Assembly (NCBI GenBank): GCA_032622095.1
Contig: CP136067.1
Span: forward strand, 54,599,899 to 54,663,898
Length of the DNA stretch: 64,000 nt
Origin: Siphonodentalium dalli
Lineage: Eukaryota > Mollusca > Scaphopoda > Gadilida > Siphonodentaliidae
Direction: 5' to 3'
Shown: piece by piece, positions 1-12,475 of the stretch
Position numbering within the stretch: the first letter of the stretch is position 1
How the letters are laid out: the number at the start of each line of letters is the position of its first letter
Program-made: the position numbers and the translations under genes
The notes under the pieces: model-generated
What the model saw: only the letters and a program-made list of their open reading frames with translations
Databases searched by the model: none
Told to the model about the DNA's origin: nothing

Positions 1-1221
1 ACATGGAAAAACGCTTGCATCATGTTCCGACAAAACAGCGGACGAGTCTACTTTTGTTTAGCCCACATATCTCTGGTGACTCGGTAATGATTGTTGAATG
101 TACTATGACGGGAACCACGTGGTTCGCAACAGTCGCTAACCAGTTATCCCAATGACGCAATGGAACGTTCTGCTTTTAGTGATGATATAAAGCATGGCGT
201 CACTGGTTCGGGGCTCCGTGCGGGTTAATAATTTGTGTTTAAAATTGGAATTACGAAATGATAGCCGTGTTTGAACGGCACAGAATTCAAATTAGTAACG
301 CATGACTTTTTCTAATTCCAATAGTTGCCTCCATGACCCAATTACCGCTTTGGTGATTTTACAATTTAAAACACCTCTCTTCCCGGTGTCATAATTCCCA
401 CGTGGTCTGCAGACTGTCGCGCGCGCTGTATATGTACAGTCGCGAGCAGAAACAACAAACTGGGCAGCATGCATGGAGTCCCAAACTTCCCCAGTGAACT
501 TATTATCCCATGTTCATTTAATTCATTAAATATTCCATGTCAGTATACCGAATCATATTCTCTCAAATTTAGGCCATTAAAAATAACTATGCTGTCAGGC
601 AATTATCCCCAAAAATTATGGTGAGGGAGGATCAGAGGATGGCTCTTTATATTTATGTAGGTCCTAAGTCTCAAAAACGTACCTCAAAATAACATATTTC
701 AGCGGACAGTTGACCGTACTTTCCCATTGAACAAAACAGGTTTTGAAATGATGAGAGGGGGTGCCTGATAACATAGATATATTGTTAATGGCCTGACCAG
801 TAAACAGTTGCTGGAACAAACAAATACTAGTACATGTAAATAGATAAAAAAAAATATGGTTCAATATAACTAGTAATGTACTACATAGTAGTATTCATAC
901 TATTTCTTGGTTGGGGTGTTATTTGGATATATTTATTTTTGGCAGAAATTCCATACACTGGACATAGGACAAGGTGTAAATTATAATGTCAGATTGACGC
1001 TGAAATTAGTGTATGATAGTTCAAATCATTCACTGTATGATCATACTTGGACATTGAAACGACTATGACATGAAATATCTAAATTCATATTAGTAAATAC
1101 GAAAAATTTATTTGAATGAAATGATAGAGATAATAGTGCACTAGAAATCTCAGTACGAGTGTGACAATACTCAGGGGAAAACCCCGGCGTTATCAACCTG
1201 TACTATTATTCCGCCCTGTAC
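1..1221. other. No gene recognised; flank upstream of ROPN1L-like gene
   Basis: I see no coding exon, RNA gene or clear repeat. The short open frames lack codon character. It may hold the promoter or 5' untranslated exon of the ropporin-like gene, whose first coding exon is preceded by a splice acceptor, but nothing here identifies it. Confidence 0.4.
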
Positions 1222-1701
1222 CAGCCCTGGGAATTAAGGAAAATTTTCCTAGGCAATATATTTGCCTAGGTGAAAGAAATCGGCCTAGGCGAAAACAGAT
1301 TTTACCTAAGCAATTTTGCAACAATATTGCCATCTCAAATCAATATGATTCAATAATAACATGAATTGCCCAGAATTGCCTAGTTATTTTGCGGAACTTT
1401 ATTTCCAGGCCATTACTCAACATATATGTACAATTCCACAAATCATCTCCAAAATAAGTGTCCTTATAACGGGTAGCTAGTTAGTGGCCCAGTGCCATGG
1501 AAACCATTGTAGGACAATATATGTAATGAGTTATTTAAGGAAATATTTTGGCTAAAGAGGTTCTATTTCTGATATACACAAATAAATTTTAGTAACCCAA
1601 TGAACTTGTTTTACCTAGGAAATATTATTGCCTAGGCAAACCGATTTTGCCTCTGCTTTTACCTAGGCATTGCCTATTGCCTAGGCTAATTCCCAGGGCT
1701 G
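1222..1701. mobile_element. hAT-like non-autonomous element with GCCTAGG subterminal repeats
   Basis: The ends are inverted copies of CAGCCCTGGGAATTA (1222-1236 and 1687-1701). Many GCCTAGG-type motifs cluster just inside both ends, a subterminal pattern common in hAT elements. CTGTAC flanks both ends, but the flanks also carry a local CTGTACTATTATT repeat, so the target duplication is ambiguous (6 bp clear, 8 bp expected for hAT). No transposase frame exists in the 480 bp. Confidence 0.65.
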
Positions 1702-3960
1702 CTGTACTATTATTAATTTTGTCCCCATTTTCCGCCCTGTACTATTATTTGGCACACAAGAGTATAGTCGGTTTGGGAAAAAAAAACCATATTAAAACCG
1801 TGTGTAAAATAAATATTATCACCTCATAAGACGGTTTCAACTTACAATCCAATACTGAGTTAAATACTTCAGCAGACCACTGATTGAAAGAAACCTTTAT
1901 CGGTCGCTCCTGAATCTCCATTGTCTTATTGTATCTTATTGTAACCAATGATGACAGACACATTTTGCATTCCTGTGACAAGTTGCACTTCCGAGCGGGT
2001 CTTCAGCACTGCGGGACATGTTGTTTTTCAGAAACGAACATGTCTCAATCCATCTAGACTAGAGTTGACATGTTAATGTTCCTTGCCAAGAATTCGGACA
2101 AATAATTCTGAGAATAGTTTATCGTTTACTGCCTGGTGATTGTGTTTACAATTTTTCAACCCTTATAACAAACACCTGGAGTGTTATATCTCTCGTTTAA
2201 AATGTGATTTCACTTGGTAAAATAATATTCAATAAAACCATATATCGCAGTGTTATGGTTGTCACCCAAGTTGTGTGACCCAACCCTAGCTTGTGGCATC
2301 GTTTGATTTAGATCCTGCTGTCTTCTATGATAACTACCTGGGTACAGTTCCCACTTTTAATCTCATGGTTAATAACTGATGCATCAATGCCTTTCTGAAT
2401 AAAACTCTCATGCCATCTTTATTATAGTTTGTACAGCTATGCTCTAATTAATTGACCATCCTTAACGTTGACCACCAGTATTACCACGGTACTCGACCAC
2501 GTTTTGCGATCAACCTCAGTCAATTATACCATGGCTGACCACGTTACTATTACCACCTCACGTTACCTTGGCACTTCCATGTGTACATCCTTGAAATATT
2601 GAAACATTCTCCGCGATGTCATTTGCAAGTATACTTTGTTTGCATAAGTATACTTAGATGTTACCAGTACAGGCTATCACATATCATGCGATGAATGCTG
2701 TATGAATGAAACTTGATATTATCAGATACTTAACTTGTTCTGAGTCCTGCAATTTGCGGGTGAGGGCACACCTTTGTGATTGTTATCCATGCTCTGGAAG
2801 TTTGATGAAACTTATAGTTTCCTTGTTTTAGGAACCGCCGACCATCCATCGTGCATTCCTACTTTTATATTGTTTGTATGTTTGGCTATTCATATTAAAC
2901 ACTGAAATTAATCACTAAGTTCGTTCTAATGAACTCACAAATATTATAACATCGCAGAGAACTGTGCTGGTATTGAATTCATTTGTCATTAACAGTGGTT
3001 TATCTTGCACTTTATTAATGTAAAATTACATCAGCCGATGCCTCAAACAACCAGCAACAGTGCAGTTAACCAGCACCCAGCCAATAGGCCATATTATGGA
3101 ATACTTCCACTGATATTATTAGGTACGATTAATCAATTATTGACAACCGATTATCAAAATTAATAATCGTGGCACCTCTAAAATGTATTTTGAGCCCTGC
3201 ACACAACATTAGGTACTGGTGTGGGGGCTACCATTTTGAATCGTGCAGAATGCAGATAGGCGATTGATCAGCATGGTTTTACGAACTTGTGGATGACCAG
3301 CAATCTCAATAACATTAGTGGGAGCTGGGGTTATGGTGGGTGGGGGGGGGGGGGTGTTACCGGAATCATTGCTATTTTAATTTTTAGAATACGATGACGA
3401 TGTACAGCACCCAATCTGGCGATCATCAATTCAATGTTTTCAACTTTATATTTTACAAATTTTTGATGATTCTATTCTTCAAATTGTTGTCAACTCTTCT
3501 GAATGTTCTTGTTTTACGAATTTGCCTATAAAAGTAACAAATTGTGTTAAAATATTTGAGTATACATACCTTTCATATTCAGCTTATATTTTTAATTAAG
3601 CAAAGACTTGTGCCAAGTTGTGGCCAACTGGCCATGTAGTCATTATCTTTGTGAGTAAAACTTACTCTAAGTTACTGAAAGTTTTTATTCTTTGGTATTG
3701 CACTTCCGCTCGATCTTCCAGTAGAATTTGATTTATGTCTCCAAAAATTGTTTAGGTTAGATTTTAAAACATGCATATGCCCAGCGTGTTGCTCATATCG
3801 GTCAGTGTTTCCGCTACTATGATTGACAGCCAGGCTATGGAGCGGCCTCATTGCTCTCCCCAACCATGACCCCTAATTTGCCACAAAACGGACACAAATA
3901 GAGCTCAATCCCCTTTTTCCTCAGGACGGGTGACCACCACCGACACTGATAATTATCAGG
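1702..3960. other. No gene recognised; contains a poly-G run
   Basis: No supported coding or RNA feature. A guanine run lies near 3338-3355. Around 2460-2570 the word GACCACGTTA and variants recur a few times, without a clear unit. Confidence 0.4.
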
Positions 3961-4131
3961 TACAGTAATGCTCTAAGTAATCGACTTGTTAACCAATAAC
4001 CACAGTGCTCAGAATTATCTCCCCGAGAGCTTTCCGATGAAAGGCAACAAGCCATATTTCCGACTAAATCCTGAAAAGTTACCCATAATTCTGCTGTGGT
4101 TAAGCAGTCGATTACTTAGAGCATTACTGTA
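3961..4131. mobile_element. Tc1/mariner-type MITE, shortened copy
   Basis: It begins TACAGTAATGCTCTAA and ends with the inverse, so the element is CAGTAATGCTC...GAGCATTACTG with a TA duplication. The interior matches the fuller copy at 18772-18988 (the same GAGAGCTTTCCGATGA core), but the left half is shortened and rearranged. The TA target and CAGT ends point to Tc1/mariner mobilisation. Confidence 0.75.
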
Positions 4132-4384
4132 GCAAGGAATCATGCACTTGATGCCTGAATAAGCAATGATCAGTAGCACATGCCACGTGGACAGTTGTCT
4201 ACACAGACCTTGGTAACGCATTGTCGGCAAATGTCAAACCAATCAATCTCATCAAAGAGACCACAGTTGAAGTGTCATTGAATATTACATTCACAAAATG
4301 TCAATTGAATACATGTACATTCACAATCAATAGGAGTCACAAGGAAGGTTTTTAGAACAGAAAACTGCGGCCTAGCAATGCCCA

Positions 4385-4830
4385 CGGGTTCAACCAAAAT
4401 TGCTTTGTTTTATTCCAATGAGAGACCTGAAAAATGTCCATTCTAGAGTTATCCTTTGTTCTTCTGGAAATAGTGTTTTTTTTGTCCATCCGGTCAGATA
4501 TCTCAGCCATGGTTTATTGGATCTGAATGAAATTTGGCATGGCGGTTTGCCATCTTGACTGCTTTCAAAAGAGGTTCAAATGAGGTTGTTCGCATTTTCC
4601 ATTCTTCAGTTATCCTTCTTTGTTTTTCTAGCAATCTTATTCTGTTTTTTGTCCGCATGCGCAGATACCTCAGCCATTGGTTATCGGATATGATCATCTG
4701 ACTGAAATTGGGTAAGGAGGTTTGTTTGTATTTTCCTTTCCAGAGATATACTTCTTTGTTTATTTTTTTACTTTTAATTTGGTTTCCGTACTGCCCATGT
4801 TTCAAATTGGCACCATGGGGGTATGCTAAC
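4385..4830. repeat. Degenerate dispersed repeat, 'ATCTCAGCCATGG' family, copy 1
   Basis: About two imperfect units of roughly 180-190 bp carry a conserved run: gagttat, then tttttgtcc, then atatctcagccatggttta, ggatctgaatgaa, and gactgctttcaaaagagg. The same family recurs at 16330-16860. No coding capacity. Confidence 0.6.
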
Positions 4831-5231
4831 ATCTGAGGTGCAATTTTTTTTTTTTTAAATGAATAAATGTATTAACTCGTTTTGGGGCATCGTAATGTGA
4901 CACTGAACGAATGGCTAACATGGTGTCATAAAACAGCAATGGACTGAGAATGGAGTAATGACTATATGTAAGTTTAAACCAGAAGTTATGTCATAACGTT
5001 GCATTGATTCAATGGAGTAAATGGCTATGCTAGTGTGAACTCAATGTGGTGTCATTGTATAGTCATAATGCCATTACGTGATGTGAGAATAAATCAAGGA
5101 CACAATTCACAACCTAATTTACTGAGTAAGCTAGTGACCAGTTCTTACTTACTCATGTATCACTAAGGTGATATATGAATTTCTACTGTAAAACTTAACT
5201 CATATACATGTATTTGATTATACTTTTGCAG
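4831..5231. other. Intron or 5' flank of the ropporin-like gene
   Basis: AT-rich sequence ending in the acceptor ttttgcag at 5224-5231. It implies at least one upstream untranslated exon, which I cannot locate. Confidence 0.4.
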
Positions 5232-5238
5232 TTGAGTC

Positions 5239-5375
5239 ATGCCAGGGAATCCCGATGAGCCGTACTACTGCTCACAGCAGATAACCATCCCATCAGAGTT
5301 GCCAGATATACTCAAGCAGTTCACCAAATCTGCCATCAGAACACAGCCTAAAGATGTATTGGCATGGTCTGCCGC
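5239..5375 (+). CDS. ROPN1L: Ropporin-1-like protein, coding exon 1 (residues 1-45 plus split codon 46)
   Basis: This begins a five-exon gene for a ropporin-1-like protein, a sperm-flagellum/cilium axonemal protein with an RIIa (R2D2) domain that resembles the PKA regulatory-subunit dimerisation/docking fold and binds A-kinase anchoring proteins. The exon starts at 5232 after ttttgcag; the ATG at 5239 is the first in frame. Residues 17-41 hold the family signature IPSELPDILKQFTKSAIRTQ. The donor GTAAG at 5376 leaves two bases that pair with exon 2. The exons 5239-5375, 9764-9887, 14560-14721, 17119-17294 and 18539-18608 total 669 nt, or 222 residues plus stop; the human protein is about 230 residues. 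All four junctions keep frame, with no internal stop, so the gene looks functional. Confidence 0.93.
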
Positions 5376-5696
5376 GTAAGTCTACAGCTTTACATATACC
5401 GGTATATATACATGTATACAATAACATGGTCTAATACCTTGGCATTCACATTTGTTATGTCTTCGTCTCATTATAAACTTCAGACTCATATAATTCGATG
5501 CAGGAACATGTGCATAATTGCAGTTAACCTTAAGCCATAATCTAGTACTGTATAAGTGTACTATATATATGTTCATTATACTCGCTGAATAACAGTGAAG
5601 GCCAAATAATAGTGACTACCCACACTTTTGAATTATTAATAGTTATTAAATTGTGGAATAATAGGAAAGATAGATTGGTATTCGGCAAATGTGTGT

Positions 5697-5914
5697 TTAA
5701 CCCTTCCATGCCTGGAGCTTCCTGAAATTTTGCGAAAACCCTGTGCTAATGCATTCTCTTGTATATGCGATTCTCCCATAGGCATATATATATAAGAGAA
5801 TGCCTTGGCCTAACAATATTTACCTTGACCCTATGGGAGACTTGCATATAAGAGAATACACTGGCACAGGATCTTTAATGCTGCTCCAGCGCAGCTCCAG
5901 TCATGAAAGGGATA
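5697..5914. mobile_element. piggyBac-type MITE, family A (TTAA ends)
   Basis: It starts TTAACCCTTCCATGCCTGGAG and ends in the inverse (CTCCAGTCATGAAAGGGATAA), giving TTAA-type ends with CCCTTT termini as in piggyBac elements. The right TTAA has decayed to ATAA. Internal landmarks are TTTTGCGAAAACCCTGTGC on the left and GCACAGGATCTTTAATGC on the right. Related copies lie at 27745-27932 and, split, at 10527-12475. It sits in intron 1. Confidence 0.75.
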
Positions 5915-8430
5915 ATGCATACTATTGTAATGACCATGCAATAAAAATCAAGTAATTACGTGCGCTCACGCAACAGTATGGCGATCAGACAGATTCGTAG
6001 GTACGTACGTTGGTGTCACCCTACTCCGTTTCACTCCATAACGTCACCAAAAACAACGTAAAACCTCGTGGCGTTCTGACATTTTTACTGTGCCGCGTTT
6101 TTGCTATGTTTATTTTATGTGTTTTTTTTCGATTATTTGTTTGACGCCGATATCGCCATTTGTCGGGATTCCCTGTTTCTATATTTAAAACTGGCATTCT
6201 CGTAGTGAGCCTCGATTTCAATTTTTTCTCCCAGGTCAAAATACGTCAAGAGTTATGACAAAAATAGATTGACCTACATTTTCTCCATCAGAACTCTACA
6301 TCAAAGAGTCTATAGACTCCTTCGGGACCTACATAGACTCCTTCATTTGGGTATTTTTACTTATAATTGGGAAGTTTTATCATTTTTGGTTCGTGCGAAG
6401 ACCTCTTTTTATCATGCGGGAAAAGAGAGACATTCAATACGCGATTTCGTATTTCGATGCAATAGGCTGAATAGCCTAACCTTCATCCGAGTTCCGGGTC
6501 AAATACGACGAATGACGTAACACAAAACAAAACGCATTTGTTGACACAAACACCGTTTGAAGAGTTTATTATTACATAAAATGATCGTTATTGATTAATT
6601 ATTGATTAATTATTGATATTTATTGTTGCATATTGGCTGCTATCAATATTTACACAAATGGTATTAATTATTCTTATAATTGCTCCTTTGGTCAACTTTG
6701 ACTATCGGAAAATGAAAATATGCCGCTGAAAAAAATGTAATTGATATTAAAGTCTCATCCTTTCGGCAACATGGAATTGGTTTTAATTACTTAAATGATT
6801 AATATAGTAATTTGCCTTTTATCTGTGATGAAATGAGAAATGGTAATTGTCTTTTTTTTAAATTAAATAAAATAAATTAAGTAAAATACAGTGAAATTAT
6901 TTTTTTAATTATTGTTTATTACATTTTTGCGCACGTTGGCATCTCTCTGAGTGCATTCTAGTTACTTTTTGTGTCTTATTAGAATAAATTAACTTGTCAC
7001 AAAACACCTCTCAATTCTTTTGACTCCAAGTTTTGAGCTACCTTTATTGTACCAGTATAACACTATGTTCCACTTCCTGTAAGATACAATGTCTGTGATA
7101 AACTGATTGATGGTATGATGACTATGGTGTGTAATTGACGGCTTGGAGCCTATGTTCAATCTCATCACTCAGTGAATCGGTTGAACATAAATGTCAATTC
7201 ACCACAATAACTTATATTATCTTACAGTTAGGTACTTTTTCGTCACGTACATGTAGAAATTAGTAGGTGTTTTCTGTTCCGTATCCTGGATGGCAACAAG
7301 CCATATTCTCGATGGCAACAGTGAATGAGCACGAGTTGTGGAGAAATTAGCTTTGTTTCTAAAAACTTGGATTTACATGGGTAATTGGCATAAATTATTT
7401 CTATTCTACAGCATCCAGCATAATATTATACATACATAATTACAGTAATGCATTAGGGCATTACGCGTATATATGTCATTTCAAATCAACTGATATATTT
7501 CCAGTGGCAAAAATGGAAATGTTTTGATTCAATGCGTATGTAAATGGACCTATTTTGACACAGTGAATCATTGATGACATACAAAACACCCCGCAGTGAT
7601 GCACAACAACGTTCATACACGAAATGACATAGTTTCTCTGCCAAGTAGCTTTTATTCAATATTCTGTTGAATGAATTGTAAAGATAAATTGGTTAGGCCA
7701 AAAAAAAAAAAGGTTTTGGTTCACAGACCCCGCCGCTTTGAATAAAAAGGGCCGCATTAGGCCTTTTTATTGCAATGCCTGATGTTATGACAAAAAAACT
7801 TACGAAAAAAAAAATTTGAAGAAAACAAAAATTTTAATTTTTTTAATTTGTTTTTATTTTATCAACATGTCCATAGCAGATATGTGTTGAATATTAGTGT
7901 GCATTGAGCTCTAACATGTAATGTGTTAAAAAGTGATTTGCAGGCTTACAACATGAAGTAGATGACTACAATTTAGAAAATGATTAGCTGATCCTCGTGC
8001 TCTTCTTACAATTAGTCATTGTGAACAACTTACACTAATTGTAACTTTATACTATTGAAAGGAACAGGACTAAATTCAGGATCACATATTAGAATGGGGA
8101 GGTATCAGTTTTTAGACAACAATAACAGTAGTTAATGTCAGGGGCATTGTATATTGTTAGGTAATCCCAGTCATACACTGGTAGTACAATGTCATTTTTA
8201 TATAAGACTAAATGAGTTTATATGCATAACAGTTCCCTCTACCTTTCTGGTTATTACTAGACAGAGGAGGGTATCTTTGTCCATGCTTACTATGCGCAGA
8301 AAAAAATAAAAAATAAAAATAAAACCCTCCCTCCCTCATTGATTTGAAGAAAAAAAATGCCCGAGAACCAAAAAACTTTCTTTTTTTTGGCCTTATCACC
8401 AAGTTGTAGGTTCCCTACATTGATTTTCAA
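5915..8430. other. ROPN1L-like intron 1, no further features
   Basis: AT-rich intronic sequence. A short hairpin (about 7739-7770, aataaaaagg...cctttttatt) is visible. No exon is expected here, because exons 1 and 2 join in phase. Confidence 0.5.
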
Positions 8431-8432
8431 GT

Positions 8433-8506
8433 CACGCTACCTTCTCTGGGCCGTCTATCAACTCGACCTGCAGACTCGTCAGTAGACTGCCCAGAGAAAG
8501 TAGCCC
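8433..8506. repeat. Imperfect hairpin in intron 1
   Basis: CTACCTTCTCTGGGC and GCCCAGAGAAAGTAG lie as inverted copies around a 25-30 bp loop containing GACCTGCAG. It could be a very short foldback element. No target duplication was evident. Confidence 0.5.
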
Positions 8507-9357
8507 AACTTGAATACGGATCTCTGAAACCCACATGGTGGTGATAACCTATATATATCACAGCCAGCACTTCAACAGACAGTGTGAAAAATTAAATACT
8601 GTCACAAAAAAATTATTTCTCCAAACATTTCAACAATGATGTATATCTTGTATATTTTACATGTTGATGTTGATGCGGTGATACCAAATATGCACCCCTT
8701 GAAATTTAGAACTGCATGAAATTCTATATTGGCATAGAGCTTATTCTACGGCATTGTCTTTTGCCGAAGCTAATTTCAATCACAGGTATTTGGCCAAAAA
8801 AACAAACAAACAAAAATTCATAAAAATATACAAAGATAAGTATCAAGGCTGATAGTGAAAATAGGTCAAAAATCATCCTCACAAAAGCAAATATTTTGTG
8901 TGATTTTTGTCATTAAGAATGTCCTTCGTGAAACAACATCTGTTTGACAATAGGGCTATTTAGTTTGATGATTAGAGTATAGATTTTGGTGATTTAGGGG
9001 TTGGATTGTTTGATTTTTTTATTTTTCATTGGACGGACGTTTCGGGTACCAACCAAATAAATTTGATTTATCAACTTTAAATGTTTTTCTATGTTCACTA
9101 ATCTCAAATACGACGGCGAACCAAACTTTTTGGAAAACTATGATTATTTGGTCACATAGTGCTGCAATTACAGATCAATACAAAATAAAATGTTGCTTTT
9201 GTAGAGAAAAATGCTGACCTCTATCAAAAATGAGATAGATACCTTACCGAGATTTTTATTAAATTAAAAAAAAAAAAATTTGTGCCTAATACCTGTGATT
9301 TCAAAGGCTGAAATATGTCATCTCTTCTTCAGTCTTACTACACATCATGCAATTCAA

Positions 9358-9600
9358 CTCTTTAATTACTGAATGAATTCTCCCTTTCAGTTATAAAATT
9401 ATATTTGGAATGGTCCATTCCACATGTGTAGATTGTGTACTCTATAGCGTTGTTTTAAAAGATACTAGAAGAGAAATGCAGAGCAACTCTAAAAAGAGGA
9501 ATATTCAGATAGTTTAACAAGCAGCCTTTTGTTGAACTTGTTAGCTGATTCTTAGAAATGAATCAATGGGAATGAACTACCCATTAAGTATTCAGTTATC
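9358..9600. mobile_element. Degenerate piggyBac-type MITE, family B
   Basis: The left part (caactctttaattactgaa, tgaattctccctttcagttat) resembles the end of the intact family B element at 19516-19781. The right part contains only a weak inverse (cccattaagtattcagttat). The ends are eroded, so this is a remnant. Confidence 0.35.
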
Positions 9601-9763
9601 ACATAGTAAAGATAAAGTTAAAAAGACAATATCCTCTATTGTAGAGGTATAGTTGATGATGGAGTTGATATGTTTTATCAGATCAAATATGGACATGAGA
9701 TCTTGAGTGAAAAATTTGAAGCTATACTTTTAAAAACCACAAACATTATATTTATATTTCCAG

Positions 9764-9887
9764 ATATTTTAGAGCTATGTCAAAAGGAGAAACTCCACCA
9801 GTAAAAGAGAGGCTTGAGATGCCAGTTGCTACTCAGAAAACAGATTCTGGTCTCACCCCTGGTCTTCTCAGAGTGCTAAACAAACAG
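9764..9887 (+). CDS. ROPN1L: Ropporin-1-like protein, coding exon 2 (residues 46-87)
   Basis: Acceptor ttccag ends at 9763; the first base completes codon 46 (Ala) with the GC left by exon 1. The exon encodes AYFRAMSKGETPPVKERLEM followed by PVATQKTDSGLTPGLLRVLN and KQ, closely matching the ropporin segment after the RIIa domain. Donor GTGTGG starts at 9888; it is a weaker GT donor than the other three, but the frame (phase 0) and conservation fix it. Reading past the donor gives only non-conserved residues and a stop. Confidence 0.93.
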
Positions 9888-10009
9888 GTGTGGATGATGT
9901 ATCTTTACTCTGTGTCCAAATTCCCTTACTATGGGAGTCCAGGGCAAATCATTCTGCTAATCTGAATAAGATTACAGGACAATTGAGTATACCTTGGCAG
10001 CCCTCATAA

Positions 10010-10097
10010 TTGGCTTTGGCAATCAGCAATGCCGAAGAAATTTGCTGAAGTAAACTTGGCCATGGCAAATGGTTGCTGTAGCAGATTGCCGAAGCCA
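10010..10097. repeat. Short palindromic repeat in intron 2
   Basis: TTGGCTTTGGCAATCAGCAA on the left is mirrored by TTGCTGTAGCAGATTGCCGA followed by AGCCAAA on the right. This is an under-100-bp foldback, probably a tiny MITE. A piece of related sequence (TTTTGCCGAAGCTAA) lies near 8760. Confidence 0.45.
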
Positions 10098-10673
10098 AAC
10101 ATAATATGTTTAATATTATAACGATATATTATTTTATGATTTTATTCTGTTTTTGGGTTGAAAATAGAAAGGAAAATATGTTACACATAGGCAGAGTTAG
10201 TGAATTAGAAAGTTTCTTTGAATTAAGTGGTTGAACTATTTAACCTGAAAAATTTTCAGAAGCTCGATGTATGTTTGAATTTAAAAGTCGCATCAAATAC
10301 ATATATATTTTGTCTAGGTTAGTTTGTATTTGATAAATTTGGCATTCTGAGGATAAGTTTGTGGTGTTCCATCTATTGTCGGCAATCCTGATTATCCTAA
10401 AGAGCGTTAAAGCGAGTGATGTAAAATCCTCAAGGATGAAATTAGATTGAGCAAGATAAATACATGCTTATAAACTAACTTAATATGCATCAGAATTACT
10501 CTGAATTTATTGAAATCTATTATCTTTTAAACCTTTCATGACCAGACCTGCGCTGGTGCATCATTAAAGATCCTGTGCCAGTGCATTCTCTTATATATGC
10601 GAGTCTCCCATATTGGGAGCCTCACATATATAATATAATGCACTTGCTTACAAGGTCAAGTTAAATATTGTTA

Positions 10674-12217
10674 TATATCACATGAAACCCCTATAATATC
10701 ATTGAAAACTCCATTACATATTTCCTTATCTGTCACTTGTGCCTATAGCTAATAGACCAAGCGGTAATCACTTTCATTGTATACCTCCGCGCGTGACGTA
10801 ATTTTGATTCCATACCATTCTGTGAATTACTATTGAAAACTGATTATTTGTTTTGATTACAATTATATTATTGAAAAATGTTACCAATAAATAACCCAAT
10901 AGACGTCAAATAAAGACGAAACTAAAAGGGACTATATTTCGGTGCGCGTGTAGCACAGTACTGGCGTATAGTCGTGAAGCGTCTGAGCCAACACAAGACT
11001 TGTATACAGTTTGCGTGTTCTCTACAGAGCTGATGTTGTTAAAAAGGCATAAAGCTTCAGGCCTGGAAATCTCAAGGCGGGCTGGCGGGCTGCCCGCCTA
11101 CAGCCCGCCTAGAATTTTCCAAGGCGGGCTTTTTATAGCCCGCCTCGTCTACGATAGGACATTTATTATTTAGTTATTTTATTGTGTTTAATGAGTAAAA
11201 TACTGCATCAAAATCGTAATTATATTGTACAGTGTGGGGACTGTGCGCATGCGTGACTTGACGGTAATGTCAAATGGGAATTATAGCGGAATCAGTAAAT
11301 TCCGGAACGAACTGTTTCGTAAATCTGATCTTTTGATCGATTCTCACACATATTATGAACAAAATAATTGTTTTCTCTTCATAAGATTGAGCTTACACTA
11401 TATTTCACTGGATAAAATGAACACATGTTTGTGGATAGTGAGAACCAAATGTCACTGTCCGAATTAAGTTCAACCTTTCGTTCCGTTTCCGGTTCCTATC
11501 AGGGAAAATTGTATTTAGCTTGCAGCCGTCTTTTATCGCTTCGATTGACAATATTTTAATATAATTAGCTAAATGTATCCACGTATTCTAGTTTACACTG
11601 TTATTCAATTATTAAAGTTCAGAAACTATTATCTATGTCCCCAATTGCAAACGCCCAGTAAATCTATAGCGACTTGACCGCTGCAAGCAGCAGTCTGCGA
11701 TCGGCAAAGTAATACTTTGAGAGAAAAAGCAGTCAATATTCAAGTGCAAATATACTGGATGTAATATTGTTCTTGATTGTGTATTTTATGTTAAATTACA
11801 CTTTCATGGAGAATGCTTTTAATGTGGACAAACTCACCCAATTCCTTTGCATGGGTTGGACACCGACTGACAAATTGTGTTGAGTACAAACACTCTTACA
11901 TTTTGTTTCTGGTTCATATAAATTATCATGACATATAAAACATAGTTAAATATTCACCATAATTACTGTGGGGGATTTTGACATTCACAACTCTGTGGAC
12001 ACTTTGTTTCCACATGAAGAAAATTAATTTAGATGGAGTTATACAACATCAAAAATAGACAAACTAACGGCAGTAGTAACTCAGATAAAATAAATCATAA
12101 CTTTAAAAGTTGAGGAGGGCTATAGCCCTCCTAGGCATATCTAGGAGGGCTATTAATAGCCCTCCTGGATTTTCTAGATCGCCAGCCCTGAAGCTTTAGT
12201 TTTTTTCATGTGATATA
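10674..12217. mobile_element. Inserted element with 14-bp inverted ends TATATCACATGAAA
   Basis: TATATCACATGAAA at 10674-10687 is exactly inverted as TTTCATGTGATATA at 12204-12217, and these ends coincide closely with the breakpoint in the family A MITE. Left-arm sequence (10688-11049) has no gene. The right arm is almost entirely displaced by the element at 11050-12198. No transposase was found. Confidence 0.5.
11050..12198. mobile_element. TIR element with terminal hairpin clusters, innermost layer of the nest
   Basis: The ends are inverted TAAAGCTTCAGGSCTGG (11050 and 12182-12198), compatible with a TA target. Just inside each end lie short stem-loops of a different word: GGCGGGCT/AGCCCGCC at 11075-11145 and GGAGGGCT/AGCCCTCC at 12114-12168. 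An 80-codon frame at 11225-11467 resembles nothing I know. It is probably non-autonomous. Confidence 0.55.
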
Positions 12218-12237
12218 CAAGATCTTTAACTCGTTAA

Positions 12238-12350
12238 GTTGGGATATAAGATTTTATGAAACTCGTTTCATAAGTTTGATTCACAACTCGTCTACGACTC
12301 GTTGTGAATCAAATTTATCAAACTCGTTTCATAAAATCTTATATCCCAAC
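12238..12350. repeat. 113-bp near-perfect palindrome
   Basis: GTTGGGATATAAGATTTTAT opens it, and the inverse closes it at 12331-12350. The internal ACTCGTTTCATAA and ATTCACAACTCGT words are also mirrored. It is a foldback MITE, or part of the 12.2-kb insertion complex between the two family A pieces. Confidence 0.65.
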
Positions 12351-12475
12351 ATAACTCATTGGAGATCATCTATATATGCGAGGCTCCCTATGGGAAACTC
12401 TTATGATATATAAGATAATGCATTGGCACATGGTTTTCGCAAAATGTCAGGAAGCTCCAGTCATGAAAGGGTTAA

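Larger units (their letters stand above)
10527..12475. mobile_element. piggyBac-type MITE, family A, reverse orientation, split by a 1.5-1.7 kb insertion
   Basis: The left piece (10527 to about 10673) begins TTAAACCTTTCATGACCAG and matches the reverse complement of the right half of the 5697-5914 copy. The right piece (about 12361-12475) matches the reverse complement of that copy's left half and ends CTCCAGTCATGAAAGGGTTAA. Together they form one complete reversed family A element with TTAA at both outer ends, interrupted between about 10674 and 12360. It sits in intron 2. Confidence 0.65.
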
